NCBI GenBank assembly: GCA_006176705.1
Contig: QRFJ01000507.1
Span: 434,001 to 498,000 of the forward strand
Reading direction: 5' to 3'
DNA: 64,000 bases
From: Cocos nucifera
Taxonomy: Eukaryota; Streptophyta; Magnoliopsida; Arecales; Arecaceae
Below the pieces are notes generated by a model. It was not told the DNA's origin. It saw only the letters and a list, made by a program, of their open reading frames with translations, and made no database searches. How positions within the stretch are numbered: the first letter of the stretch is position 1; each line of letters opens with the position of its first letter. This document shows positions 34,430 through 46,011 of the stretch, in pieces. The position numbers were made by a program, and so were the translations under genes.

Positions 34430-37400
34430 ATGGATAAGAGGTAAATAAAGTTTAGTAGGCTCTCGTCAGAATATGAGGCTGAACTTCAAAAATTTCTTAA
34501 TTTTGCTATAGAAAAATTTGGGGACCATGGACTGATCCAATATCCTTATAAAAAGTGTATAGAAGGATCGTAGCTATCTCATCAAGATGTAAATGATCAC
34601 CTCACTATTCATGGCTTTAAAGTCGGTTATGAAATTTGTTGGGACCAACATGGTGAGGGCAGACCATAAGGAGGCGATCAACATGATGGAAGAGTGGAAT
34701 AAATAGTTCATGATATTTTTTCATTTGTTAGCCATAATAATGGTGCATCTACGTCAATGACTGATCCTGTAGTTGGTGGAATGATAAATAGTGAGGATGT
34801 AGAGAAGGTCCACAGTTGATGAAGGATGCTAATATTCAATTGTATCTCGGATGTAAAAAAATGGTGAAGCTGAAGTTCTTAATCTGATTGTATCATGCAA
34901 AATATTCTAATGGATTTAGTAATAATGGAGTGAACTGCATATTAAAGCTTTTGGGGATATTCTTTCGGATGATGCATAAATTTTGAAGAATAATTATGAG
35001 GCATCGAAGATTATTGAATAGTTGAGCTTTACTTACACCAAGATACATGCATGTCCCAATGATTGCATGCTCTATTAAGAGGGGGATGTCAATCAAAATG
35101 AGTGCATGAGGTGCGGTGTGTCAAGATGAAAATAGAATAAAAATGGCATATCGACTCGTGTACCTCAAAAGTTGATGTGGTACTTTTCTTTGATTTCGAG
35201 ACTACAAAAGTTATTTATGTCGATAAGAACATCGAAGGAGATGAGATGGCATGAAGGGGATCGAACAAAAGATGATGTATTAAGGCATTCAACCGATGGA
35301 GAGGCATGGCAGAAGTTTAATAAATTACATCCTAACTTCGCACATGAGATACGTAATGTGAGATTGGGCTTGTCATATGATGGTTTCAATCCATTCAAGC
35401 ATATGAATACCGTCCATAGTATATAGCCAATATTTATTCATGTTTACAACCTTCTACTATGGATGTATATGAAAAAATCCTTTACTTTCATGATAGTGCT
35501 CATCCCTGGACTGATGGAGGTAAGTAATGATATTGATGTTTATTTACAGCCTCTTATTGTCGAGCTAAAATAGTTATGGAGCATTCAAGGTATTCCAACT
35601 TTTAATGCTTTGCTAAATGAGTCATTCTCTAAGCGTGCAGTGCTTTTATGGACAATAAATGACTTTCAGCCTATGTCCTAATATCGGATTGGAGCATCAA
35701 AGGTGAGCTAGCATGCCTAATTTATGAAAAAATATCTGGTCTAGAAGGTTGACACATTAAAGGAGCTTTAGCTATATAGGACATCGACGTTTCCTCCATC
35801 AAAACCATCCATATAGAAGGGATGCCCACTCCTTCGATAGCACTATTGAAGAAGGTGAGGTGCCTAACCAGATGTCTGAAAGTGATGTACTTAGAAAGTT
35901 GGATGGTCTCAGTGTTGAATTTAGGAAAGATGATCCGATTGATGGTCAAAAGAAGAAGCGTCGATCAAAGGAAGATGTCACACACTTTAATTGGAGGAAA
36001 AGGAGCATCTTCTTTGACTTGCCATATTGAGAGATAAACTTATTGCGCCATTGCTTAGATGTAATGCATATTGAAAAGAATATGTGCGAGCTCCTATTGG
36101 CAACAATCTTAAATATCAAAGATAAGACTAAGGATGACTTGAATTCTCGATTTGACTTGAAAGAATGGGGTATTAGGAGATCACTCCATTCAGAGCCAAT
36201 AGGGGGAGAAAGGTGGAGGCTCCCTCATGCATGCTATATTATGAATGCCTCCGAACGATCCATATTTCTTCGTGTGTTGGAGAATATAAAGGTCTCTGAT
36301 GGATACTCAAGCAACATATCAAAGCATATGAATAGTAAGAATATCAAACTTGGGAGATTGAAGACTCATGATTATCATATGCTGATATAGAAATTGATCC
36401 CAATAGCTATTCACCATGTATTGTCAAAAAATATCAGAATGATGGTTATTCGTCTTTATAATTTTTATAGAGATATTTGTGCAAAAAGGTTGCTTAAAAA
36501 AGACGTGAAGAAAATGAAGGCAAGGATAGTGACTATATTATGTGATCTGGAGAAAATATTTTTACCATCATTTTTATGGTTATGATGCATCTTATCGTAC
36601 ACCTTGCAAGAAAAGTTGCACTTGGAGGCCTAGTGTTCTGCCGATAAATGTATCCTATTGAGAGAAATATTTAAACTCTAAAATCTTATGTAAGAAATAT
36701 GAATTATCCGAAGGGATCCATAGCAAAAGGTTATTTGGGTCAAGAGTGTATGGATTTTTGTACCATATACTTAAACAAGCTAGAGACACATCGTAATCGA
36801 TCAATAAGGAATCATGATGATCAGTATGAGTCAATTGAGTCTGCATTTGAGTCCATTCCATAGTTAGATAGACTTTTTACTTCATACCGTCTCACTGATT
36901 TAAGCATTGAGGAAAGGAATAAGGCACACCGCTACGTGCTCTTCAACTATGATGTCATTGAGTCGTACATAAGATGAGTCATTTAGAATTATTTATTTCA
37001 TAATAATTAAAAAAAATATCTAATTATACCTAAATTTGTTCTTTATGCATGCAGCAAATACAAGGAGGTCTAAGTATGCAGGAGAAAGAGAAAATGCATA
37101 ACAAAGAATTATCTGAATGATTCAAAGATCATGTAAGTGATTATATATTTTTGCCTTGTACAATTTATTTGAACATGTTTACTAATTAGGTATCTCTCCT
37201 TAATTAACTATGAAGATTATCGCTCAGTAATGTGAGCCTTGAAGTATGTGCTCTTTCAATGGGCCCTAATCATACCATGCATGAGTATAAACAGCTCGTC
37301 ATTAATGGCTTTAGGTTTAACATTCACAGTAGGTCCATAAATATGACAATACAAAATAGTGGCATCATGTTGAGCACCATCACTGGGTATTATGCTAGCT

Positions 37401-37843
37401 CGAGGGATTCACAGCCTCGTACGGAGGATTTGAGCTATTATGGCATGGTGGAGAAGATAGTCATCTTGGACTATTATTTTAAAAGGAGGATTGCATTGAT
37501 GAAGTATGATTGGTTTGACAACTTGTCATAATCTGGGATAATGACTGATGAGTGTAGTTTTACTCTCATTAACATGCAATGTCATCTCCGTACTGAAGAA
37601 CCATACATACTTGCCTCCTAAGCTAGTCAAGTCTTCTACGTTGGTGATCCCTTGGAGCCTCAATGGGGTGTTGTTGTGAAGATGGTGCCTAGACATATTT
37701 TTGATGATACCAAAGTTGATGACGATGTTGGACCATGCATGCAAAGTGCTCCTCTAGGACAAAACTTACCTAGTACTGTCGAGGTCCCAGACATACTTAT
37801 CAGAAGCGATGGTGATGTCCATATTGTAGATGCCACTAGGTGA
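34430..37843 (+). pseudogene. CACTA TNPD-like transposase, decayed
   Basis: It begins with a Transpos_assoc-like domain (MDKR, FSRLSSEYEAELQKFLNFA, a stop at position 5), as in plant CACTA transposases. A zinc-binding-like ACPNDCMLY and CMRCGVSR block follows at 35045-35130. A Transposase_21 (tnp2) domain extends through about 36590, with RHCLDVMHIEKNMCELLLATI at 36046 and LKTHDYHMLI at 36357. DUF4218-like (MYPIERN...TLKSYVRNMNYPKGSIAKGY, 36651-36750) and DUF4216-like (37390-37700, YYGMVEKIVILDYY, QWGVVVKMVPRHIFD) follow. The stop is at 37841. Many stops and frameshifts interrupt it, some probably at lost introns (an acceptor TTTATGCATGCAG near 37053). The encoded enzyme would cut the transposon ends. 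Reading frames join well only after allowing for damage, so limits are approximate. Confidence 0.85.
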
Positions 37844-37924
37844 TGACTTCAACATTCTAGTATAAATTATTAGAATCTATTTACTGATGTGTTGCTAATA
37901 TTATTGTTCAAAATGTTAAATTTA

Positions 37925-37984
37925 TTGCCCAGAGGTTGCAAGCCCCACCCCTCGAATGACTACGCGGAGATCTGCATCTGAGCC
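37925..37984 (+). pseudogene. first-exon remnant, extra copy of second CACTA gene
   Basis: The CCCCACCCCTCGAATGACTACGCGGAGATCTGCATCTGAGC-type wording aligns with 38424-38472 of the real first exon (ACCCCTTCCTC, TATGCGGAGTTCAGCATCT). It also shares the preceding ATTATTGTTCAA...TGTTA block (37899-37922 against 38349-38371). It is a duplicated exon start, separated from the functional-order copy by a minisatellite. Confidence 0.65.
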
Positions 37985-38215
37985 ATGCTGGTAGGCCGTG
38001 CCGTGCCGTGCCGTGAACCATGCTGTACTGGTAGACCGTGTCGTGCCTTAGGTCATGTCATGCTGTGCCATGCCTTGGGCCATGCCGTGTTGGTAGGTCG
38101 TGCCATACCGTGCCGTGCCTTGTGCCATGTCGTGCCTTGCCGTGCCGTGTCGGTAGTTTGTGCCTTGGGCCACATTATGTCGGTAGGTCGTGTCATGGAC
38201 CATGTCGACCGCTAA
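37985..38215 (+). repeat. GTGCCGTGCC minisatellite
   Basis: Imperfect units built from GTCGTGCCGTGCCGTGCC, GGGCCATGCCGTG and TTGGTAGGTCGTG, GC-rich and in register over about 230 bp. It lies between the duplicated first exons. Two long plus-strand open frames here are composition effects. Confidence 0.8.
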
Positions 38216-38396
38216 GAGAACCTCATCTTATTGCTTTTATTTATTGCATTGCATAGCGATAGACCCATCAATTGATTAGTGTATATAATCTTTGGCATAC
38301 ATATATTTATATGTAATTGTACGGATGGTACCTAAGCATATCTTTGATTATTGTTCAACATGTTATATTGGTTGATGTTCATTAATGTTGTAGGTC

Positions 38397-40117
38397 ATGA
38401 TGGCACCGAAATGCGATCTAGCTTTCACCCCTTCCTCTTGACGGGTTATGCGGAGTTCAGCATCTAAGGAGCAGTCAGAGCATACTCCATCCACCTCCAC
38501 ATCGACTGCTCAGGGACCTCCACCACCGACATCTACTCCACCAGCAGCATCTAGTACTCCATCGGTATTTGAGCCTCTACCATCATCCACATCTCTGACA
38601 CATGCTACTCCATCAGCATCTGATTGTATATTTTTATTATATTATTTATTTATTTTTTATATAGTATTTGTATACTTATATATTTGCATAACGTATTTTC
38701 ATTATAGGTGCATCATCCAGTAGGATATTTCGTGGTCCCATACGTATGGCGCATGTATGGAACCGTCAGCATTAGATGATGATACAGTATGATCTGGAGG
38801 AAAGGCCAATAGGAGAGACCGTGCGGGAGATACATTTTTTTTTTGGAGTGCTTGTGAGACGGTCAGACATTATTTCTGTAGAGCCCAGAAACTATCGATT
38901 GATGGATGATACTGTCAGGAACCGGATATGGAAGGAGATATGGGTAAGTGCATCTTAATTATATTTATGTATTTTACATGTTTACACTATGTTTGATTAG
39001 AATTATTTTATAATTGACTTTTGATAACTTTGTGCAGAGGAGGTATGACTTTCCTGATCATAAGAGGGCTCGAGATGCCAAACTGAAGAAGATCGGAAAG
39101 TTGTACCGAGACTATAAGATCAAGCTTCACAGAGGATGGCTCGAGTACCAATGAAACACTCCAGAGGAGCTTGTTTCTTGGATACAGAACTGTCCTTCGA
39201 GTCAGTGGGAGAGGATGGTTATACATAAGAGGAGTCAGGAGTTCGAAGTAAAATTATTAACTTTTAAATTTTTCAATACGCTTAAAGTTATATTTAAATA
39301 TTTATTATTTATTTGAACACTTATTAGGCTACCTTCTGTCAAAATCAGAAGAACCAAGCAGCCCAGGACTATACGCACACTCTCGACTATGAGTCTATGG
39401 CCAATCGTGTGCATAGAGAGATAATGAATTCCAAATCTTACTAGATAAATTAAATTCATATTTTTTTTTCATATTTTTGATAAACTGATCCATTGTTATA
39501 GCTGATGAGAGATGGAGTGATGCCCAACCATAGCGAGATCTTTCGATCCAGCCGTACGGACAAGAAGGGCAGGTCGATGAATGCTGCGATCGAAAGAATT
39601 TTTATAAATATTAAATATATTAGTATATATGATTAGTATTATAGTATTTTTTATAAAATTTTATTTGTATTTATAATTATAGGATCAGTTAGATGCGCTC
39701 GCGAGCGAGGACCTGGATACCTCTGGCCCCCATGATCATTTATCTCAGATCTTGGGGCCTGAGCACTCTGGGAGGATCCGATGCAGGCCCGAACATACGC
39801 CAATCAGCTATTGATCAGAGGCGAGCATCTCTTCATAGACTTTCGGTGTCATCAGTTGGAAGGAGCTTGAAGCGACGTTGGCACAGGCAGATCATGCTGC
39901 GATGCGGACAGATTGAGTTGAGGAGCATGCATCTCATCTGAAGGACATCATAAGAGATATGGTGTCGATGCTCAATGCGCGTTTTGGAGCTGCCTTCATG
40001 GGCTTTGAGGATATATTGGCACGCATTCTAGCTCCAACTCCTCCAGCTCCGGCTCTAGCTCCAGCTCGTGCTCCATCTTCCGGAGATGACGATGATGTAG
40101 ATTTAGGAGACTTTTGA
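38397..40117 (+). pseudogene. second CACTA gene, Transposase_24-like, with introns
   Basis: The start MMAPKCDLAFTPSS leads to a stop at 38439, in frame with a Ser/Thr/Pro-rich stretch (38448-38630). An intron is likely from 38630 (GTATATTTTT) to 38707 (TTCATTATAG). Exon 2 (38708-38942) ends in a clean donor GTAAGTGC; its acceptor partner is TTTGTGCAG at 39039. Exon 3 (39040-39248) has KKIGKLYRDYKIKLHRGWLEY and a TGA at 39152; further exons follow to about 39700. Wording such as KLYRDYKIKLHRGW and SQEF...RSSRTDKKGR matches the plant En/Spm 'Transposase_24' family. The last piece (39959-40117) ends with a Pro/Ala stretch and an acidic tail, SSGDDDDVDLGDF. This second protein usually helps the transposase bind subterminal repeats. 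Stops and lost splice sites make it non-functional. Confidence 0.75.
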
Positions 40118-40269
40118 TGTATTTTTTAAAAAAATATTATAATAAATTTTATTCGATAATAAAATTTTAGCATTTTAGAAATATTTTTATATTTATAATA
40201 TTTTTTTTAATTATATATCTCTGCATTTATCAGATAAAATCTATAAAAAATTAAAAATTTTATATTTTT

Positions 40270-40664
40270 TAATTATTCAGAAGCTACGGCAATAGTTTTA
40301 TAATCGTTATCGTAGTCGTGCCAACCGCTGTCGTAGGCTATATATCAACCGCTGTATTAAACCTATGGCAGCGGTTACGTAACCACTTTCATAAACAAGC
40401 CTAAGACAGGGTTCCATAACCACTGCCATAGACAGGTCTATCACAGCAGTTCTATAACTGCTGCCATAGACAAGCCTATGGTAGTGGTTTGAAAACCACT
40501 GCAATAGATGTCTATGACAGCGATTTTTATAACTACTGCCATAGACCTACGACGATGGCTACAGTGACAGCGGTTAGCTAACCACTGTCATATCCTATAG
40601 CAGCAATTTTTTGGGTTATGGCAGTGGTTACAAACCACTGCTGTAGCCCGTTTCTATAGTAGTG
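40270..40664 (+). repeat. right subterminal repeat array and terminal repeat
   Basis: It carries about ten units of ATGGCAGYGGTTRYGTAACCRCTGYCATAG type in both orientations, each a short hairpin, ending with the CACTACTATAG terminal inverted repeat on the minus strand. It is the mirror of the left array. Confidence 0.78.
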
Positions 40665-40850
40665 TTTCTAAAGATTTTTGTAATATTTTTTTTTTATTTA
40701 GATAATAATTTTTAATGTTTGAGTAGCAATTTTTGATTGTTTAAACAATGGTTTTCAAGAAATTTGGTACGATGATTTTTTTGATTATAGGAAATATGGT
40801 TTTGTTAGATTTTTTGGTAATAATCTTTAATGTTTAGACAATAGATTCCT

Positions 40851-43800
40851 CCTCCTGCATATCCCATTTTAATCAACAGTTCATAATTGTTATGTATTTT
40901 ATTTTTATATTTGCAACCTATATTTCCCAAATATTTCTATTACATATTGCAATTTAATGTTTTGCTCAACAATTTGTATTTCCAAATATCATTAAATTAT
41001 AATAATATATAACAATTGAAATTATAGTTTTGAAATATATTTGTCAAATAAAATCTTAACAAAAAATAATCAACATTCAAAACATGTACAAGAAACAATG
41101 TTCAATAGTCATTGTGTTTTCTTGAGTGGTTGTTGTCTCCCTTGATGATTTTCTTGATGAATGATTCTCTCTCAATAGCATCATCTCCTTCTTAAGCATA
41201 TCTCCATCATCAATAAAAATTAAATCACATAGAAAACAACATTCAATAATCAAAATCTTAAAAATATAGATTTACTATATATATAATAAAAATATTTTTT
41301 AAAAAATAACTAAAATATTTTATTATATAGATAAATAATTCATACATATCTATAAAGAGAAAGATCATGTGCACCAATCAATTCTTACATGCGTGGCATC
41401 CTAGTTTTATTATTAGTATCACCGGGAGATCGATCATTCACTAATAAGAAGTCTGTTAATTCTTGTGGAATGATCAATCTAGGATTGCTCTGCTGCACTA
41501 ATATGAGCATCATTTGGAACCCATGAGTCATATGTGCAATACTCATTATTCAAAATAGATATTAAAACATCACTTGTCATCTCTAGTTTGATATTGCAAG
41601 GCTCTCACAAAAAAGGATTATTGTAAGTAGTCAAACAACTTCCAAATCGAAATGTGAGCTGGGTGCCTTAAAATTTCATCACTTGTTTAGCTAACAATTA
41701 AAGTACCAATAAGATGATGGCCATCCTTAGCCATCCCAGAGATCATGGCACATGGGATTTGTGCAGGACCCGAAACTCATCTCCATCCCCCATCCTAGCC
41801 ATTTTGCATTCATCCTAGTTGGGTCAGACATTGATACGGTCATCTCAATTAAAACATACCCTCATTTTTCTTTTTTCATCACCATGGAGAAGAATGAAGG
41901 ACACCACCTTATTTTGCCACTGATCAACATCGTTGCTAGGAGGGGGGAGGGAGGAAGCTTAGTTCATAGGTTCTTCCTTCCATGTTTTTCCCACAATTAG
42001 AAGTGTATGGGCTCAAACCACATGGAAACCTTGTTCTTCTCTTTTTTTTTTTTTTTTACTTAGTAGTCATGGATGTGGTTGCACGGTCTCAGGGCCTAAA
42101 CGTCCCACGTACCTTTTTCTTTCTCCCTTCCTGATGCGCATGTGGAGTGGATGCAATTACAAAAATTCATGCAAAAGAAAGATTCTTCTTCCCATCATTC
42201 AATCACAAATCATATAGATCTTAAAGCATTCAATATTCCATCATTTATCTATCCACATAGACCTTAAAGCAGCTAATGATCCAAGTGCCAATGGTGACCA
42301 ATAGTAGAGAGATAATTTTCTCCCTCTCTCTCATCTCCCCTCCCCCATTATCTCTTTAACGTCCTCTCTGCTCTTTCTAAATTTTTTGTTTCATTTCCTT
42401 TCTCCTCTCTCATTTTTCACCTTCCATTTCCTCTCTACCTTCTATTAGCATGCCTGCCACTTGATGTGATTGAGGTTTGAAATAAGAGGGTCATTTGGTC
42501 AGATTGTTCCAGTGTGAAATATCTTCAATTCAAAAAAAAAAAACACAACATACATGATGAAATTTGATACCATATCTCTAGACACTGAGAATCTAATATG
42601 TTATAAATATCCGCTCATTGCCATTGAAACTATGTTATAAGAGAAAGAAGGGAAGACATGTTGCTCTATCTTTTATATTGAAAACATCTTGTCTAGTTAA
42701 GATAAGCTCTTCTTTTATCATTAATTTAGCCAGCATAAAGAAAAATAAAATAATTACGTTAATTTTCTACATAAGTTTATGATATATTATAAGATTAGGA
42801 TGCAAATTTCATTTTTTTAATATATATTTTATTTTTATAAGATTATCAAATTTTAGACAAGCCCAATATATGAACGGCTTGATCAAGAAAGTAGGTGAAT
42901 TTTAATAATCAGATAAGATTTATTCTTTAATGTATTGTATACTTGATAGTTTAAAATAATTTTTTTTAAAAAAAAAATTAAGAAACAACTAAATCTTTTT
43001 TAATTTCTCTAATAAGTGGGCCCTTATTGGAAGCATGTGCCATAATAAATGCTTCTATTTAATTGCGAGACCTCTATTTGAGTTATGTGACGTAGCTCAT
43101 TACGAGTAAAACCAAATGGCCATAATTGACATGTGGCCTACTTCAAGCTTGAAATGATGTGGGAGGAAGCGACAAGGATGGTGACCTTTTTTTTCCTTCT
43201 GCCAAGTTGGGATCTTGGTATTCTTGTCAAGCTAGAAACGTGTCATATTTGTACCTCAAGTGTGTTTGAAATCTAAGAGTAGCTCAAGGAAAAATAGAGA
43301 AGACGACCTAATTAATCAACATCCTACATTTCTCCAAGTAATTTATATGCATAGATGATTATTTTTCATGTTTTTAGCTAACCCAGATGTTCACATTGAA
43401 AAGTAGATTCAACAATACTTCGTTTCGATTCTCATGATACTTTGCATTTTTTGTGTTTGACGCTTTCTTTGAGACGAGGTTTAGTGCAGTTTATTTGTTC
43501 TTTATCATGGTGGTCCTAGAGATTTTATGAGTTACCAACAGGATGAACTCTTACAGCCTTTGATATATGAAAAAAATGTAGAAGACCCCCTCATTTTGCA
43601 TGCATTTTCATAAGATTGCATCTCCTTGCATGCCCATTTTGATCCAAAATGTAAGCCATAACTTGTAACTAATACATTCATGCACTATATAGCATGTGCT
43701 CTATTTCTGACAACCTATAATTTTCAAAAATATATACTAATTTACAATTCATGATAGAGATAATATATAACAAAATTACACCACATATCATGAATTGGAT

Positions 43801-44462
43801 GATTTGCTATAAAAATAACATTAATCAAAGAAAATGTAGATAATGATGGAGATAGCATCGACAACTTAAATCAAATTTCTAGTTACTTATTATGAATTTT
43901 AATAATTATGTGAAATATAAAAATAAATTTTAATTAATATTAAATAATTAACTAAAATTTGAAAATTAATGAAATAATAAATGAAAGTTGAGGAAAATTA
44001 AGATGCATCCCCGAGTAATTTATAGGCATGGATGATTATTTTTTATCATTTTAATAATTTTAAATTATTTTTCATAAAACTATCAAAAGTTATTAAAAAC
44101 TATAATGTATTTAGAAATAGGCAACTGAAATCCAATTTCTAGATACTTATCAAGAATTTTAATAGTTATACAACGTAATAAAATTAATTGTATCTTTCTA
44201 ACTAGATGGAACCCGATCGTAAGTAACAGAAGGACTTGATATTAGATGGCATTTTGGAAAAATGGAGAAAGACCGGCACTAGTGGAAGTGCAATTACTAT
44301 GGCTAGAAAATAAGGGAGGTGGGATCATCCAATTAAAGTAGCACTTAATTAGTGGATGGTTTCAATAATGTTAAGAGATATCCAAAGGCACTTGTAGAGG
44401 TTCAAGTAATGATGAGAGATCATCTATTAAAAAAAAAATAGAGAGAGACACAGATAATATCT
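40851..44462. other. 3.6 kb without a recognised gene
   Basis: AT-rich, with SSR-like and TC-rich patches (42310-42440). On the minus strand, short open stretches at 41090-41200 (wording LKKEMMLLREN, a coiled-coil look) and 41350-41600 (NEYCTYDSWVPNDAHISAAEQS) could be worn exons. They have no start, no splice context I trust, and no family I recognise. A segment near 43326-43375 recurs at about 44003-44050 (GTAATTTATAKGCATRGATGATTATTTTT), and CCAATTTCTAGNTACTTAT near 43876 recurs at 44129, so a small local duplication is present. Confidence 0.4.
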
Positions 44463-45950
44463 TGTTGATCCTATGACTGATTTTAATGATTATAAAATAT
44501 TGAGTGATTAAGGTACTAATCATGTATTTCATAAATGAATGTAGGAGTTCTTAAGTGCTCAAAATGAAGAAAATATCCATAAAAGAAATTTTCTCAAAAG
44601 AAAGTAAGTCAAAGAATTTAATGATGATTTTTCAAGATTTTGACTTAGTGGAGTCGATCCTAGAAGAATTGGAGCCGAATCCTAGACTGAAATAGGCAAA
44701 AAATAAAAAAAAATTAAATTTTAGAAAGTTCAAAAATTGATCTTAGAAAAAGAGAAATCGATTCTGGCATGCTTGGAGCAAATTGGCATGCTAACGAATC
44801 GACTTATGAAAAGAAAGAGTTGACTCTCTCAGAGAAGATAGAAAGCTACATTCTTTTTATTTCTAATTCAAGTCGATCCTAGAAAAGCCTGAGTCAATCC
44901 TAGGTAGGTCGAGTCAACTCATGACGATGATGAGCCAGCTCTCTCAAAAAGATAAAATACAGAATTTTTTAGATCTAAGAATGAGTGGACTCCTGAAGTG
45001 ATCGAATCGACTCATAGGTAGCTCGAGTCGATCCTTGACATGGGATCAGCAATAATGATTAGTTTTTTGTATATCTCAAATGGCTAGTTTTTTGTTTCAA
45101 TGCTACTCTAAGTCTTCCAATGGTCAAAACTCGTTCTCCAACAACTTTCAAGCCTATTAAATATTAGAAAAGAAAAAGGAAGGGGATAAAAGAGTGAAAT
45201 CATTTTCTTTTATGAGAATTTTATTGAATATCCTTAGAAAGAAAATAAAGAAAGGATTTGAGTACAGAATTGTGTAGGCTTTTAACAGCAATCATCACCA
45301 CCTTCAGCCACATCCTCTTAAGCTTCAAGAAGAAAAGTTGAAGAATCATTTAAGCAATTCAAGAGCAACTTCTCCGGACTTCAAAAAAGTTTATTTTTTC
45401 TATTTTTTTATGCTAAAACTTTCATCTATTGTATCTTATTTCCTTTTCGAGTTTCTTTGGAGTAAAAGAAACTTGGGATGAAGGCCCATCCAAGTCCGGA
45501 ATTAGACTTATAAAATTTTGATTGGTGAATTTGAAAAATTAACTGGATTAATTGTGAATCAAAAAAATAATTGATGTATAATTTTAGTTGGTGATCTAAA
45601 AAATTAACTAGATTTAATTATGAGGTCGAATAAAATAACCACACTATAATCGAGTTGATTATAGTGAAATTTTCAATAGGAGCATGGAAAGTAAATATTG
45701 GTGTTGGATTGCATCAAACCACTATAAATTTAATTGAATTTATATTGTGCCTTGCTTTCTTACTTGCTTTATAATTGTTGCTTTACATTCATTGTTTTAA
45801 TTTCGCTGTTGCACATAGCATTCACATCACATTTACTTAAGTTAGCTTAATTCAAAGCATATAATTGTTTAGATTTTAGATTTACTTGAAGTTTTTAAGA
45901 ACCCAATTCACCTGCCCTTCCTCTTGGGTTGCTATCCTTTTTTAGCAACA
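44463..45950 (+). repeat. LTR of the SIRE-like element
   Basis: TGTTGATCCTATGACTGATT ... AACA: the ends form a TGTT/AACA inverted pair. The 3' part (CACCTGCCCTTCCTCTTGGG) is the run commonly seen before the CA end of this LTR type. It contains several GAGTCGA-type words (44650-45040). It is followed by a primer-binding site, so this is the 5' LTR. Confidence 0.85.
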
Positions 45951-45952
45951 AA

Positions 45953-45964
45953 CAGTATCAGAGC
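45953..45964 (+). promoter_or_regulatory. primer-binding site of the SIRE-like element
   Basis: CAGTATCAGAGC, ten of twelve matches to the initiator methionine tRNA site TGGTATCAGAGC, two bases after the LTR end. Confidence 0.85.
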
Positions 45965-46011
45965 AGATGATCTAATATTTTTGTTGACCTTGCATTCTTG
46001 AGTTAAAATCC

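Larger units (their letters stand above)
31003..40664 (+). mobile_element. CACTA (En/Spm-type) DNA transposon
   Basis: The left end is TACTACAAAAAGAG (31003, the usual C changed to T). The right end, read on the minus strand, is CACTACTATAGAAACGGG (ends 40664). TTT lies at 30998-31000 and again at 40665-40667; the left TTT is two bases (AC) outside the repeat as I place it, so the 3-bp target duplication is only plausible. Between them are subterminal palindromic repeats at both ends, a TNPD-like transposase pseudogene, and a second gene with a Transposase_24-like domain, both on the plus strand. Size 9.66 kb fits autonomous CACTA elements. Stops in both genes make this copy inactive. Confidence 0.87.
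30561..40850. mobile_element. outer CACTA-like transposon remnant, split by an inner one
   Basis: CACTACAATAAAAATAAC at 30561 is a CACTA-type terminal inverted repeat. It is followed by many short units of the type TTAGGYAAYAGTT / TAGRCAATAG (30585-31000), as in CACTA subterminal regions. The same units resume at 40668 to about 40850 (TTTAGATAATAATTT, TTTAGACAATAG), directly after the inner element. The right terminal repeat was not found, so the end given is only where the motif fades. The strand cannot be fixed. Confidence 0.6.

Noticed and set aside
37985..38256. Open frames of 72-76 codons in the GTGCCGTGCC repeat
   Set aside because: Repeat-driven frames without start context. The real second gene begins at 38397.
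40270..40650. Regular short palindromic repeats resembling a CRISPR array
   Set aside because: The units are in both orientations, lie inside CACTA ends, and have no unique spacers. They are transposon subterminal repeats.
41752..42000. 82-codon plus-strand frame
   Set aside because: No recognisable wording, no neighbours, and a length expected by chance in 3.6 kb of non-coding DNA.
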